Origin: Macrotis lagotis | Lineage: Eukaryota; Chordata; Mammalia; Peramelemorphia; Peramelidae | Length of the DNA stretch: 64,000 nucleotides | Assembly: GCF_037893015.1 (NCBI RefSeq) | Contig: NC_133663.1 | Span: 1,526,878 to 1,590,877 of the forward strand | Direction: 5' to 3' | Part shown: positions 12,041 through 22,500 of the stretch, in pieces | Layout: every line of letters starts with the position of its first letter | How positions within the stretch are numbered: the first letter of the stretch is position 1 | Made by a program: the position numbers and the translations under genes | Notes under the pieces: model-generated | The model's database searches: none | Told to the model about the DNA's origin: nothing | What the model saw: the letters and a program-made list of their open reading frames with translations, nothing else

Positions 12041-12760
12041 TTATCATGAATAATAAGAGAAATGCACATCAAAAGAGTGCTGATGCTTGACCTAAAATCC
12101 AGTAACTTGGCAAAGTTCATAAAATGATATTAGTCACTATAGAGGAAGTATGGAAAAAATAGGAACACATGGAATTTTGCAAATAAAGTAGCTAATGTGT
12201 CCACACACTTTGACCCAAAGGATGAATTGCTAGATATAACCCTCAAATAGGTCATTGGAAAAAAAGAAAATCTCCATATAAACCAAAATATTGATAGCAA
12301 GACTTTTTTGAGGTATTTTTATTGAGGTATTATTTATTATTTATTCATATTTTATTTTATTTTTCCAATTACATGCTATGGTGATAATGCTTTGGAAGCA
12401 AAGTAGCTGCAGCTTTCATTCAAGGATGACTAAACAAGGTGTACTACAAGAGAGTAATGAGACAAAATCAATCTATGCAATGACTACAACAATAAATGGA
12501 AGAAGCAACCATAAGACAGTGAAACTGTGGAGTATAAAAATGCAAAGAATTATCTCTTTTGCAGAATTAAGCTCATGGATATAGAACACCGCATATAAAT
12601 ATCAGATTGGTTTTGATGTGCAAATTGATTTTGATTCTTTTTTCCTTTCATCTCTTTCTTTCTTTTAAAAATTGTTTGTGATAAAGAATGACTCTGGAAG
12701 AGGGAGAACAAGAAATACAAGGAGATATAAAAAAGTATCAATTAAATATATATTTTAAAA
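12041..12760 (+). repeat. Second L1 subfamily, ORF2 C-terminus and 3' UTR
   Basis: Landmarks: aataagagaaatgcacatca, gcaaataaagtagctaatgtg, cacactttgacccaaagga, atgactacaacaataaatgg. This is a more diverged L1 type than its neighbour; the same type recurs at 41.6-42.3 kb. It starts abruptly where the previous L1 ends. Confidence 0.65.
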
Positions 12761-12869
12761 ACTGGAAGAATAAGCAAATGCAAAAATAATCTGATCATAA
12801 AGAGCTATATTAACAACAGTGTGAGTTGATCAGCTAGGATGGGCATAGCTCCTCTCAGTATTTCAGAGA

Positions 12870-13230
12870 TCAAGAACAGCCCTGGGTGACCTGTTATAGA
12901 CAATGCCATCCACATCCAAAGGAAAAACAAAAATAAAATCATACAATCTGAAGATATATTATGTTCACTTTTTAAAAAAACTCTTATGTTTTTCCTTCCT
13001 ATCTCATGGTTTTATTTCTTTCCCCTTAGTCCTACTTTCACTTACACAACATGACTAAAATGGAAATATGTTAAATACATGTACAACATTTACCAGACTG
13101 CCACCACAGGGAGGGGGGAGAGAAGGGAGAGAGGTAAAAAAAATGTGCAACTTACAAATTAGCAAATCAATGAATGTTGAAAAACTACCATAGCATGTAA
13201 TTTCAAAAATAAAATAATAGATGAATTAAA
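12870..13230 (+). repeat. Old L1 3' end
   Basis: ACATGACTAA-type tail: gacaatgccatccacatcca, tacacaacatgactaaaatgg, the G-rich run gggaggggggagagaaggg, and aatgttgaaaaactacc. 5'-truncated. Related to 4164-4480. Confidence 0.7.
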
Positions 13231-14439
13231 AAATTAAAGTATTTCCAGTTTTACAGTAAAAAAAACAAGCTACTATGGTGACAGAGAAGCTCAAGGCACA
13301 AACACAGAAAAAGAAAATAACTCAAGAATATCTACAAACAAACTCTCAAAGAAAAAATTGTCTGGTTATGAGCCCAGAAAGAGTTCCTCGAAGAGTTAAA
13401 GAAAGAATTAAACAAGTAGCTAAAATGATCTTACAAACCAAATGTGAACTCTGAAAGAAACCTGGTAACAGCTTGGCAAAAAGCTTGCTGAAGAAAATTA
13501 GTCCTTGAAAATGAGAAAAGGCCAAATGGGAGTTATTGACTCCCTGAAACATCAAGAAATGATAACGCAAATTCCAAAAGCTGAAAAAAATAGAAGAAAA
13601 TGTGAAACATTCTCATAGAATAAATAACAGACCTGGAAAATATCTCAAGGAAAACTCATTTAAGAACCATCAGACAACCTGAAACTCATGAACAAAAACA
13701 GAGCCGAGACATCATATTTCAAAAAATCAGAGTGGAAATCTGCCCCAGATATCTTAGAACCAGAGGGCAAAATAGGAATTGAAAAAATACACTCGTCACA
13801 CCATGAAACAAATCCCAAAATGAAAACTTCCAAGATTGTTATTGTCAAAAATTCAGAATTTCCAGGACAAGGAAGAAATGTGGCTAGTATACAGAAAGAA
13901 GGAATTCAGGATCACATGAGATTTAGCAACCACCAATTCTCCAGAAAAGTGGACTTGTAATATAATATTCCAAAAGGCAGAGGAGGTAGGATCATAACCA
14001 GGAATAACTTATCTAGCAAAATTGAGTATTGTCCCTTAGCAGGAAAAATGGATATTTAATGAAATAGAGGACTTTATGCATTTATGATGAAAAGAGCAGA
14101 CTTGATATTCAAACACAAGACTCAAGAGAAACCTACAAAGGTAAGCAAAGTAAAAATTCTCAAGAGACTAAAAAAGGCTAAACTCTTTACATTCTTATAT
14201 GAAGAGATGATACCTCTAACCCCTCAGAACTTTGGTATTCCCAGCAGTTTAAAAGAGAATCTAAATTAGACGAACCTAGATGGGATTCTAATAAGTTTGG
14301 ATGATTTCAAAAGAAAAACGTTAGGGTAGGGAAGAGGGATGTATTGGGAGGGGAGAAAAGAGAAAGAAATAATGAGGAGAATTATACTACACAAATGGGG
14401 TTTGCAAGAAAGAGTTTATAAAGTAAATTAAAAATCAGC

Positions 14440-14665
14440 CAATTGCTCAGTGGATAGAACACTGGGTCTGGAGTCTAGTAGATCAGAGTTCAAAACCAAT
14501 CCAGAAACTTCCTAGCTAGGTAAGTCACTTAGCCTCTTAGTACCTGACAAACTGGATCCACTCGAGAACAAAACAGCAAGCCACTGTACTATCTTTGCCA
14601 AGAAAACCCCAAATGAGATCTCAAAGGAGCAGATATGACTGAAACTCCCGATCAACAAAACAGAT
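14440..14665 (+). repeat. tRNA-derived SINE with 'tttgccaagaaaacccc' tail
   Basis: Degenerate tRNA-like head (caattgctcagtggatagaa), gagttcaaaacc, gtaagtcacttagcc, then the distinctive tail tttgccaagaaaaccccaaa and gatatgactgaaa. Antisense relatives lie at about 39735-39960 and 52640-52880. Distinct from the 150 bp family; possibly the group called MAR1, but that name is tentative. Confidence 0.65.
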
Positions 14666-15710
14666 TAAGGAAGGACACTGGTCAGAAGCAAAACAAACAA
14701 AGATGGGGACAAATAGGATAGACAGAAATACAGCCAGCAGCCATAATGTGAATTTAGTCAAATAATGGAAGAGTGGATTGGAAACTGCAAGCCAACAATA
14801 CGTCTTTTACAAGAAATATACTTGAAAAGAAAGATATACATAAAGTGAAAATAAGGGACCGGAGCAGAATCGATTAGACTTTAGTTGAAGTATAAAAGGC
14901 AGGGATAACAATCACATGATCTCAAATAAAGAAAAAATAAAAATAGACCCAATTAAGAGATACCCAGGGAAACCCCATATTACTAATAGGTACCATAGAG
15001 AGTGAATTAATATCAGTTCTGGAAACATATTCAACAAATGGAAGAGCATCTAAATTCCTCAAGGAAAAGTTCCATGAATTACTGGAAGAAATAAAGAGTA
15101 AAAGTATAATAGTGACAGCATCAATTTACCCCCTCTCAAACCCACATAAATTTAAACAAAAATAAATAGGAAAGAAGTTAAGGAGCTAAATGAACTTTTA
15201 GAAAAATTAGATATGATAGATCTCTGGAGAATACTGAATGGGACCACAAAGGTGTATCCATTTCTCATGTTCATGGCACCTTCACAAAAATGGACAGAAA
15301 ACCTCATGAAAAATGCAGTCAAGCAGAAATAGTGAAGACATATTTTTCTGACCAGGATATAATAAAATTTTATTAAAACAGACCTTGGAAGTATAGATTA
15401 AAATAACTCAGAAACTAAATTACTTATTTTTAAAGAATTAAAAAAACTAATCTTAGAACAATCAAAGATTTCAGTAAAAACTATGACAACAATGAAACAA
15501 ACTGATAAAACTTGTGGGATGCAGCAAAGCAGTAGATAGGAGAAAATTTAAATCTCTAAATGCGTGCATCCACAAAGGAGAGGAAGAGCACATGAACAGG
15601 CATGAACTAAAGAAATTAGAAAACCAACAACTTTAAAACATCCAATTAAACACCAAAATAGAAAGCCTGAAAAATCAAAGGAAAAATTAACAAAATTGAA
15701 AATAAAGAAC

Positions 15711-17052
15711 TTGACACCCTCTACCAAGATAAGATCCAAATGGTTACAGGACATAGACATAAAAAACAAGACTATAAGCAAATTAGAAGATCAAGGACTA
15801 GTCTACCTGTCAAATCTATGGAAAGGAGAACAGTTTATGACTAAGGAAGAGTTGGAGAACATCACCAAAAACCAATTAGATGATTTCGATTACATTAAAT
15901 TAAAAGGCTTTTGCACAGATAAAACCAATGTAACCAAGATCAAAAGAAAAGTAGTAAATTGGGAAACAATCTTTACAACTAATGATTCTGACAAAGGACT
16001 CATTTCTAAAATATACAGAGAACTGAGACATATTTTTAAAACAAAAAGCCATTCCCTAATTGACAAATGGTCAAAGGATATGCAAAAGCAATTTACAGAT
16101 GAGGAGATCAAAGCAATCCATAGCCATATGAAAAAATGCTCTAAATCATTAATTATTAGAGAAATGCAAATTAAAGCTTCTCTGAGGTACCACCTCACAC
16201 CTCTCAGATTGGCCAGTATGACCAGGAAGGATAATGATCATTGTTGGAAGGGTTGTGGGAAATCTGGGACACTAATACACTGTTGGTGGAGCTGTGAACT
16301 CCTCCAACCTTTCTGGAGAGCAATTTGGAACTATGCCCAAAGGGCAACAAAAATGTGCATACCCTTTGACCCAGCAATACCACTACTGGGTCTATATCCT
16401 GAAGAGATGATGAAAAAGGGTAAAAACATCACTTGTACAAAAATATTTATAGCAGCCCTGTTTGTGGTGGCAAAGAATTGGAAATCCAGTAAATGTCCTT
16501 CAATTGGGGAATGGCTCAGCAAACTGTGGTCTATGTATGTCATGGAACAGTATTGTTCTATTAGAAACCAGGAGGGATGGGATTTCAGGGAAACCTGGAG
16601 GGATTTGCATGAACTGATGCTGAGTGAGATGAGCAGAACCAGAAAAACACTGTACACCCTCACAGCAACATGGGAGTGATGTTCAAGCTTGACGGACTCG
16701 CTCATTCCATCAGTGCAACAATCGGGAACAATTTTTGGCTGTCTGCAAAGGAGAGTACCATGTGTATCCAGATAAGGAGCTGTGGAGTTTGAACAAAGTA
16801 CAAGGACTATTCCCTGTAATTTAGGAAAAAACTGGTATCTTATTGTCTGATCTTGTTACCCCTGAGAATTCTGTTCTCTTAAAGGATATGATTTCTCTCT
16901 CATCACACCCAATTTGGATCAAGGTACAACATGGAAACAAAGTAAAGACTGACGGAGTGCTATCTGTGGGGTGGGGGTGGGGGGAGGGAAGCAAGATTGG
17001 GGGAAATTGTAAAACTCAAATAATATCTTTAATAAAAATAAAAATAAAAAAG
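15711..17052 (+). mobile_element. Younger 5'-truncated L1 with open ORF2 C-terminus
   Basis: An uninterrupted frame runs from the insertion point to a stop at 16679 and encodes roughly the last 320 residues of L1 ORF2p. Visible landmarks: TPSTKIRSKW at the start, SDKGLISKIYREL, SLRYHLTPLRLA, the C-x3-C-x7-H-x4-C cysteine motif (CWKGCGKSGTLIHCWWSC), CIPFDPAIPLLGLYPEE, and MSRTRKTLYTLTATWE at the end. The 3' UTR has a G-rich run (gggtgggggtggggggaggg) and ends in an A-rich tail. It is flanked by the perfect 13 bp repeat gaaaataaagaac (15698-15710 and 17053-17065). The endonuclease and RT domains are absent, so it cannot move on its own. Confidence 0.95.
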
Positions 17053-17137
17053 GAAAATAAAGAACGTGAACTGATCAATGTAACTAGGAGTTGATTTTTA
17101 AAAAATCAATGAAACATATCAAACATTTGCTAATTAG

Positions 17138-17294
17138 TTTTTTTTTTTTTAGGTTTTTGCAAGGCATATGGGGTTAAGTGGCTTTCCCAAGGCCACACAG
17201 CTAGGTAATTACTAAGCATCTGAGACTGGATTTGAACCCAGGTACTCCTGACTCCAAGGCTGGTGCTTTATCCACTATGCCACTTAGCCACCAC
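17138..17294 (-). repeat. tRNA-derived SINE, antisense, in old L1
   Basis: Reverse-complement SINE (poly-T start, aaggccacacagctaggtaa, tgactccaaggctggtgc). Flanked by the 10 bp repeat tgctaattag at 17128-17137 and 17295-17304. Confidence 0.93.
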
Positions 17295-18115
17295 TGCTAA
17301 TTAGATTTTAGAAAGAAGAAAACCAAAAAAAGAAATCCAAATTAACAATATCAAAAATTTAAAAGTTGAGTCGGCCTTTCACAACCAACAGTGATGAAAC
17401 AAAAGCAATTATAAGGAACAATTTCGCCTACCAATATCAAAATGTAATAAATATTTCTTAAATTACAAATTGCCTAGATTAGAAGAGGAAATAGAATATA
17501 TAAGTAATCCTATCTTAGATGAAGAAATAAAATAAATGAATTTTTATTAAACCACATATGAATTCTCTAAGGTAACCCTGATTCCCATTCAAAGACCTGA
17601 TAAATTTGCAGGCAAATCTACTAACATTTAAAGAATAATTAATTTCAATTCTATGTAAACTGAAAATAAAATACAGGTAAAAAAGGTATCCCACAAAATT
17701 CCTTGTTTGACATCAATATGGTCTTGATAATCTAAACCATGGAGAGTCAAAATAGAAAACTATAAACCAATTTCCCTAATGAATATTGATGCAAAATTTT
17801 CTAATTAAATATTATCAAGGATATAATAACAATAAATCACAAAGATTATCTGAATTTATAACAGGGATGATTCAACATAGTTGAAGTTAACATAGTTAAG
17901 AAAACTGGAAGTCTGACCACATTAAATACAAAACCAACAAAATCCTATCATTTTTTCAACAAAGAAAAAACTTTTGACAAATTATAATACCCATTTCTAT
18001 TTTTAAAAAATTAGAAAGCCTAAGAATAAATAATTTCCTTTAAATGATTCTACCTAAAATCAAGAGCAAGAATTATCTATAATGGGGAGAAGCTAGAAGT
18101 CTTTTCAATAAGATT

Positions 18116-18257
18116 AAGGTGGTGGAGTGGATAGAGCACCGGCCCTGCGGTCAGGAGGACCTGAGTTCGAATTCAGCCTCAGATGCTTTACAATTACCTA
18201 GCTGTGTGACCTTGGGCAAGTCACTTAACCCCTTGCCTTGCAAAAACCTAAAAAAAA
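18116..18257 (+). repeat. tRNA-derived SINE in old L1
   Basis: SINE missing the first few head bases, flanked by the 12 bp repeat aagattaaggtg (18110-18121 and 18258-18269). Boundaries overlap the repeat by a few bases. Confidence 0.9.
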
Positions 18258-18631
18258 AAGATTAAGGTGAAGCAAGGATGTCCATTTGCTATTTCACTTA
18301 CTATTTAATATTGTACTAAAAATACTAACTACAGCAATAAGGCAAAAATAAAGCTATTATAGGACTATCTATATTCCTCGGCATTGGGGAAGCAAAATTA
18401 TCACTTTTTGTATATAGAATTAACTGAAAGCCTAATCAAAGCAATTAACAATTTCAACAAAGTTACAAGATATTAAAAAAATTACCATAAACCATCAGCA
18501 TTTCAATAGCTTACCAACCAAGTCACCAGGAAGAGACAGAAAGAAAAATTATTTTTAAAACAACTGCGGACGGTTTAAAATGCATGGAAGTCTGTCTTCC
18601 AAGGAAAAACTGAAGCACTGTATGAATCCAA

Positions 18632-18673
18632 TTACACACACACACACACACACACACATACACACACACACTC
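18632..18673. repeat. (CA)n microsatellite
   Basis: About 20 CA units with one TA interruption, inside decayed L1 ORF2. Confidence 0.95.
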
Positions 18674-20298
18674 ATGTAAAATAAATTTCCACATAAGTCA
18701 TAATTTTTTAAAAGTAAAGAGGAAAAAATATTCTATGGAGTCTTCACACAAATAAAGACAAATCTAAACAAATAGAGAAATATTAATTTCTAATGATTAG
18801 GTCAGTCAGTGCCACAACAGTCAAATCACCAAAGAATTACTTTATGGAACTAGAAAAAAGTCGTATCAAATTTCATCTGGAGGAACAAACAGCCAATAAT
18901 ATCAAAGTAATGAATGAAACAAAATGGGAAGGAAGGGAGCCTAGCAGCACTAGCTCTCAAACTATGCTGCAAAGCTGTAATCATCAACATAATTGGGGAT
19001 CAGACAAGAAATAAAGGGGTTGATCAATGGAACAGATCAAGCAGATGCACTATAGAAACAAATGAACACAATAACCTAATGTTTGATAACCCCAAAGATC
19101 CTAACTACTGGATCAAGAACCTACTATTTAACAAAAACTGCTGAAAAAATTAGAAAGTATTATAGCAGAAACCATGGACAGAGCATATAACAAGCTAAAC
19201 TCAAATGGGAACATGATTTAAACATAAAGGATGATACCATAAGAAAATTGGTGAATTATGGAAAAAATTACCTATCAGATCTTTGGATAAGTAAAGAATT
19301 CATGACCAAGATATAAAGATTCATATGAGGAAAAAAACGGGCAATTTCAATTACATAAAATTAAAAAGATTTTTGTACAAACAGAACTAGTATAGCTAAA
19401 ATTTTAAGAAAATCAGGAAACTGGAAAAGGAGAGAAAAGGAATTCTTGCAGCAAATTTCTTCAAAGACCTCGTTTCTAAATTATATAGAGAATTTAGTCA
19501 AACTTACAAGAATGTGATAAATGTCCAAAGACTATGAATAGACATTTTTTCCAGAAGAAATAAAATGTTTTCTAAATAATTAATATTTAGAGAAATGTAA
19601 ATTAAAGCAATTCTGAGATATGACCTCATGAACATCAGATTGCCAAAAATGATTTTTAAAAAGGAAAACTATATACTGAAGAGGATGTGGTCAAATAATA
19701 TACTGATGGACTTTTTTTGCTGAGAATTGGTCCAGTCATCCTGATCAGCAGGACTATGGCCCAAAAACCATTAAACTGTGCATATCCTTTAATCAATGAT
19801 ATAGCTACTCGATCTATACTCCAGAAGTCAAAGAAAGAGGAAAAGAACCCATATGTAAATAATAATGTGTATAACAGCTCTTTGTGGTGGCCAAAAATGA
19901 GAAACTGAGGGGATGCCCCTCCATTATGGAATGATAGAACAAGTGGGGGTGTGAGATTGTGATGAAATGCTAATGTATTGTAAGGAATGCTGACAAGGAT
20001 GATCTCAGAAAAACTTGGGAAGACTCACGTGATCTGATGCAAAGTGCAGTGAGCAGAACCAGAGGAACAATTTCTATACTCAATATTTTCAATATTATAT
20101 AAATCAATCAATTTGAAAGACTTAGGAACTTTGATTTATACAATGACCCACCATGATTCCAAAGGATTTATGTTGAAATATGCTATTCCCTTCCAGAAAG
20201 ACAGTTGGTGGAATCAGAAGACTCCATAGAATATTTTTTCTCTTTATTTTTCTTGCCTTTTTAAAAAAATATGACTTATGTGGAAATTTATTTTACAT

Positions 20299-20299
<1 letters not shown>

Positions 20300-20329
<30 letters not shown>

Positions 20330-20330
20330 C
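20300..20330. repeat. (GT)n microsatellite at the L1 3' edge
   Basis: About 15 perfect GT units directly after the end of the old L1 (ttattttacatga). It may have grown from the L1 tail. Confidence 0.95.
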
Positions 20331-21159
20331 AAGAAATCAGGGTCCAGACAACCTGGTGGTCTAGGTTGAATTTCGCTCTTGGGCCTTGAGCTGAGTGACC
20401 TTCTCTAAGACTCCCCTCCCAGGGCAAAGCCAGAGTGCTCTGACTGACAGCTGTCCCCTTGCAGGCTGGGTAGCTCCAGACCCACTTCCCCAGTTCTGAG
20501 CAAACCCTCATCAGAGGAAGGCAGCTGAGTCCCTGTTCCTTGGCACCCCTGTCTGCATAGCCAGGCCTCACAATTTTGTGACCAAGCAGCTAGACTGTAG
20601 GCAGGGGTCTGCCCTTCAGATCACTCATGAACAAACAGTACCCCAGAAAAACCCTCTGAAGCCAAACGACCTGCCTCAGGGAGAACCTTGAGATCTCCAT
20701 CTACCTCCTTCCCAGTTAGTGAGAATAATTGCATAAAACAGAAAAAGGCACCCATCCTCTTCTGTGTGGACACCTGCCTGGGTCAGGAGACTGCAGCTCC
20801 AATGGCATCACTATGGCCTTCCTTTAGTGCCAAACTTCCAGGAGGGTGAGACACTGGGAGGATGGGGATCAGTGGGCAACCCCCAGCAGATGGTGAAGGA
20901 TGGAAGAGAGGATGAGAAGAGAGAGAACAGGAAGGTACCAGGCGCCAGGAGAGGGCCCAAAGGGGGAGAAACCAAGGCAGGCACCCAAGGCTGTCAGAGA
21001 GCAGCCTCCATCCAGCATAGCGTCACATCTTTCACATGTCCATGGAGTGACATGGTCTCCCTACCTCATTCATCCATTCCACAAATGCTTGCTGTGAACT
21101 GGCACCTCCAAGTCCAAGGCACCTGGACTGCAATCTGTCTCCACTTATTGGATTTAATT
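20331..21159. other. Unassigned intron-like stretch
   Basis: GC-richer unique sequence after the L1 block. The 157-codon plus frame 20764-21237 shows no domain and I do not call it a gene. Confidence 0.4.
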
Positions 21160-21226
21160 CAATTTAGCCTGCCTCTATTAGGCACCTACTGTGTGCATGG
21201 CCTCATGCTTAGCACTGTGCTTGGGT
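21160..21226 (-). repeat. L2 3' end fragment, antisense
   Basis: Landmarks ttaggcacctactgtgtgca and catgcttagcactgtgcttgg, the reverse complement of the L2 terminus. Confidence 0.55.
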
Positions 21227-21518
21227 CAGTCAGATGAGCCAGGTTGCCCACCCTGGGGGCAGCTGCCCAAGGCCTGCATCAGAACAAATGGATGGCAGCC
21301 CAAAAGCCACCTCCTCCCCTCCCCAGCCCACCCCTGGCTCCTGGGCAGAGGCCCAAGCAGTAGAGTTCCAGGCAGCCACAGGCCCTTCTCTACTGTTGGC
21401 AGCAGAGCCCAAGGAGCTGGGCAAGAGGGAGTTGCAGTAGGCATAGAAGAGGTTCAGGTGGGAGCAGCCTTGTTCCCCAGTGCAGACCCCTTCCCACTCC
21501 CACATACCTCATCCAGAT

Positions 21519-21519
21519 G

Positions 21520-21574
<55 letters not shown>

Positions 21575-21681
21575 CACATGTGTACACAGTCCTAACAGTA
21601 TATACAGACTTCATGTAATCCACATGCCCCCCCACATACACATCACACACACACACACGCACACGCACACACACACACACG
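21519..21681. repeat. (CA)n microsatellites
   Basis: About 25 perfect CA units at 21519-21569 and a second CA/CG-mixed array at 21642-21680, separated by 70 bp of less regular sequence. Confidence 0.95.
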
Positions 21682-21769
21682 GCAACAATCATAAACCAAG
21701 ATGGGGGGAGAGGAGACAGTAAATGCTTGCTGGGAGCTCCCCCTGTCCTCTTGTCTCAGAAGAACCCAC

Positions 21770-22095
21770 CTTGGCCAGTGTCTTCACAGACTCTCCACTC
21801 CAACCTCATGGACCAGCTCCTGCCTGGGCACCTTTGCATAGGCTGGCCCCCCTGTCTGGGATGCCCTCCCTCCTCATCTCCCCCTTCCCACATTAAGGCT
21901 CTGTTCAGGCATCCCCTTCCCAGGAAGGAGGCCTTCCTTCTCCTTTGGATCGATTTTATCTAGATTCCTTGTTCACTTCATCTTCATGTTTTCTCCCCCA
22001 GTAGAAAGAAAGCTTCCTGAGGGTAGACACTGTCATTTTTGTCTTTATATCCCCAGTGCCAGGGCCAGTGCTGGTTGAATAGAACTGGCTGGGCC
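21770..22095 (+). repeat. L2 LINE 3' region
   Basis: Typical L2 3' text: gcacctttgcataggctggc, gtctgggatgccctccctcc, aaggaggccttccttctcc, gaaagcttcctgagggtagacactgtc, atatccccagtgcc. Landmarks are quoted separately. Confidence 0.7.
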
Positions 22096-22195
22096 ACTTC
22101 ATAGGAACTCAGCAGGATAAATTCTGGGAGCACTGACTGGGTGGGGGTGGGGGGCTATTTATTGACCCACTAACTCACTTCCCACATAGATCTTG

Positions 22196-22500
22196 TCAGG
22201 TTTTTACCTCCTTCCCTTCCACTCTGTCTCTATCTCTATCTCTCTATTTCTCTTCTTTTCTCCTTCTCCTTCTCCTCCTCCTCCTCCTTCTCCTTCTCCT
22301 CCTTCTCCTTCTCCTTCTCCTTCTCCTTCTCCTTCTCCTTCTCCTTCTCCTCTACTTTCATCTTCTCTTCTTTCTCTTTTTCTTCTTCCTCTTCCTCCTC
22401 TTCCTGTTCTTCTTCCTCTTCTTCCCTTTCCTCTTCTTTTTTCTTCCTCCTCTTCCTCCTCGTCTTCTTCTCTCCCTGTCTCTCTTGTCTCTGTGCCTCT
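22196..22500. repeat. Long polypyrimidine (TTCTCC)n / (TCC)n tract
   Basis: Nearly pure C+T on this strand for about 250 bp, with a regular TTCTCC hexamer array near 22261-22350. Plus-strand frames across it read Ser/Pro/Leu runs and are artefacts. Confidence 0.95.

Larger units (their letters stand above)
13240..20290 (+). mobile_element. Nearly full-length old L1, split by later insertions
   Basis: Lysine-rich ORF1-like text runs from about 13350 to 14270, with fragments such as 13688-13960. ORF2 starts around 14700 (LQEIYLKRKI-type endonuclease start near 14800) and continues to 15710. After an inserted younger L1 it resumes at 17053, with RT and C-terminal text to about 20080 (a clear stretch lies at 18790-19140). 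The 3' end is near 20290. Stops and indels are frequent. Without the inserts it is about 5.3 kb. Inserts recognised: a tailed SINE (about 14440-14665), L1 (15711-17052) and two SINEs (17138-17294, 18116-18257). A CA microsatellite lies inside ORF2. Confidence 0.8.

Noticed and set aside
20764-21237. 157-codon plus-strand frame in unique sequence
   Set aside because: No domain, several alternative overlapping frames, no splice-site or promoter support.
21519-21681. Regularly spaced repeats that could suggest a CRISPR-like array
   Set aside because: Dinucleotide microsatellite in a mammalian genome, with no unique spacers.
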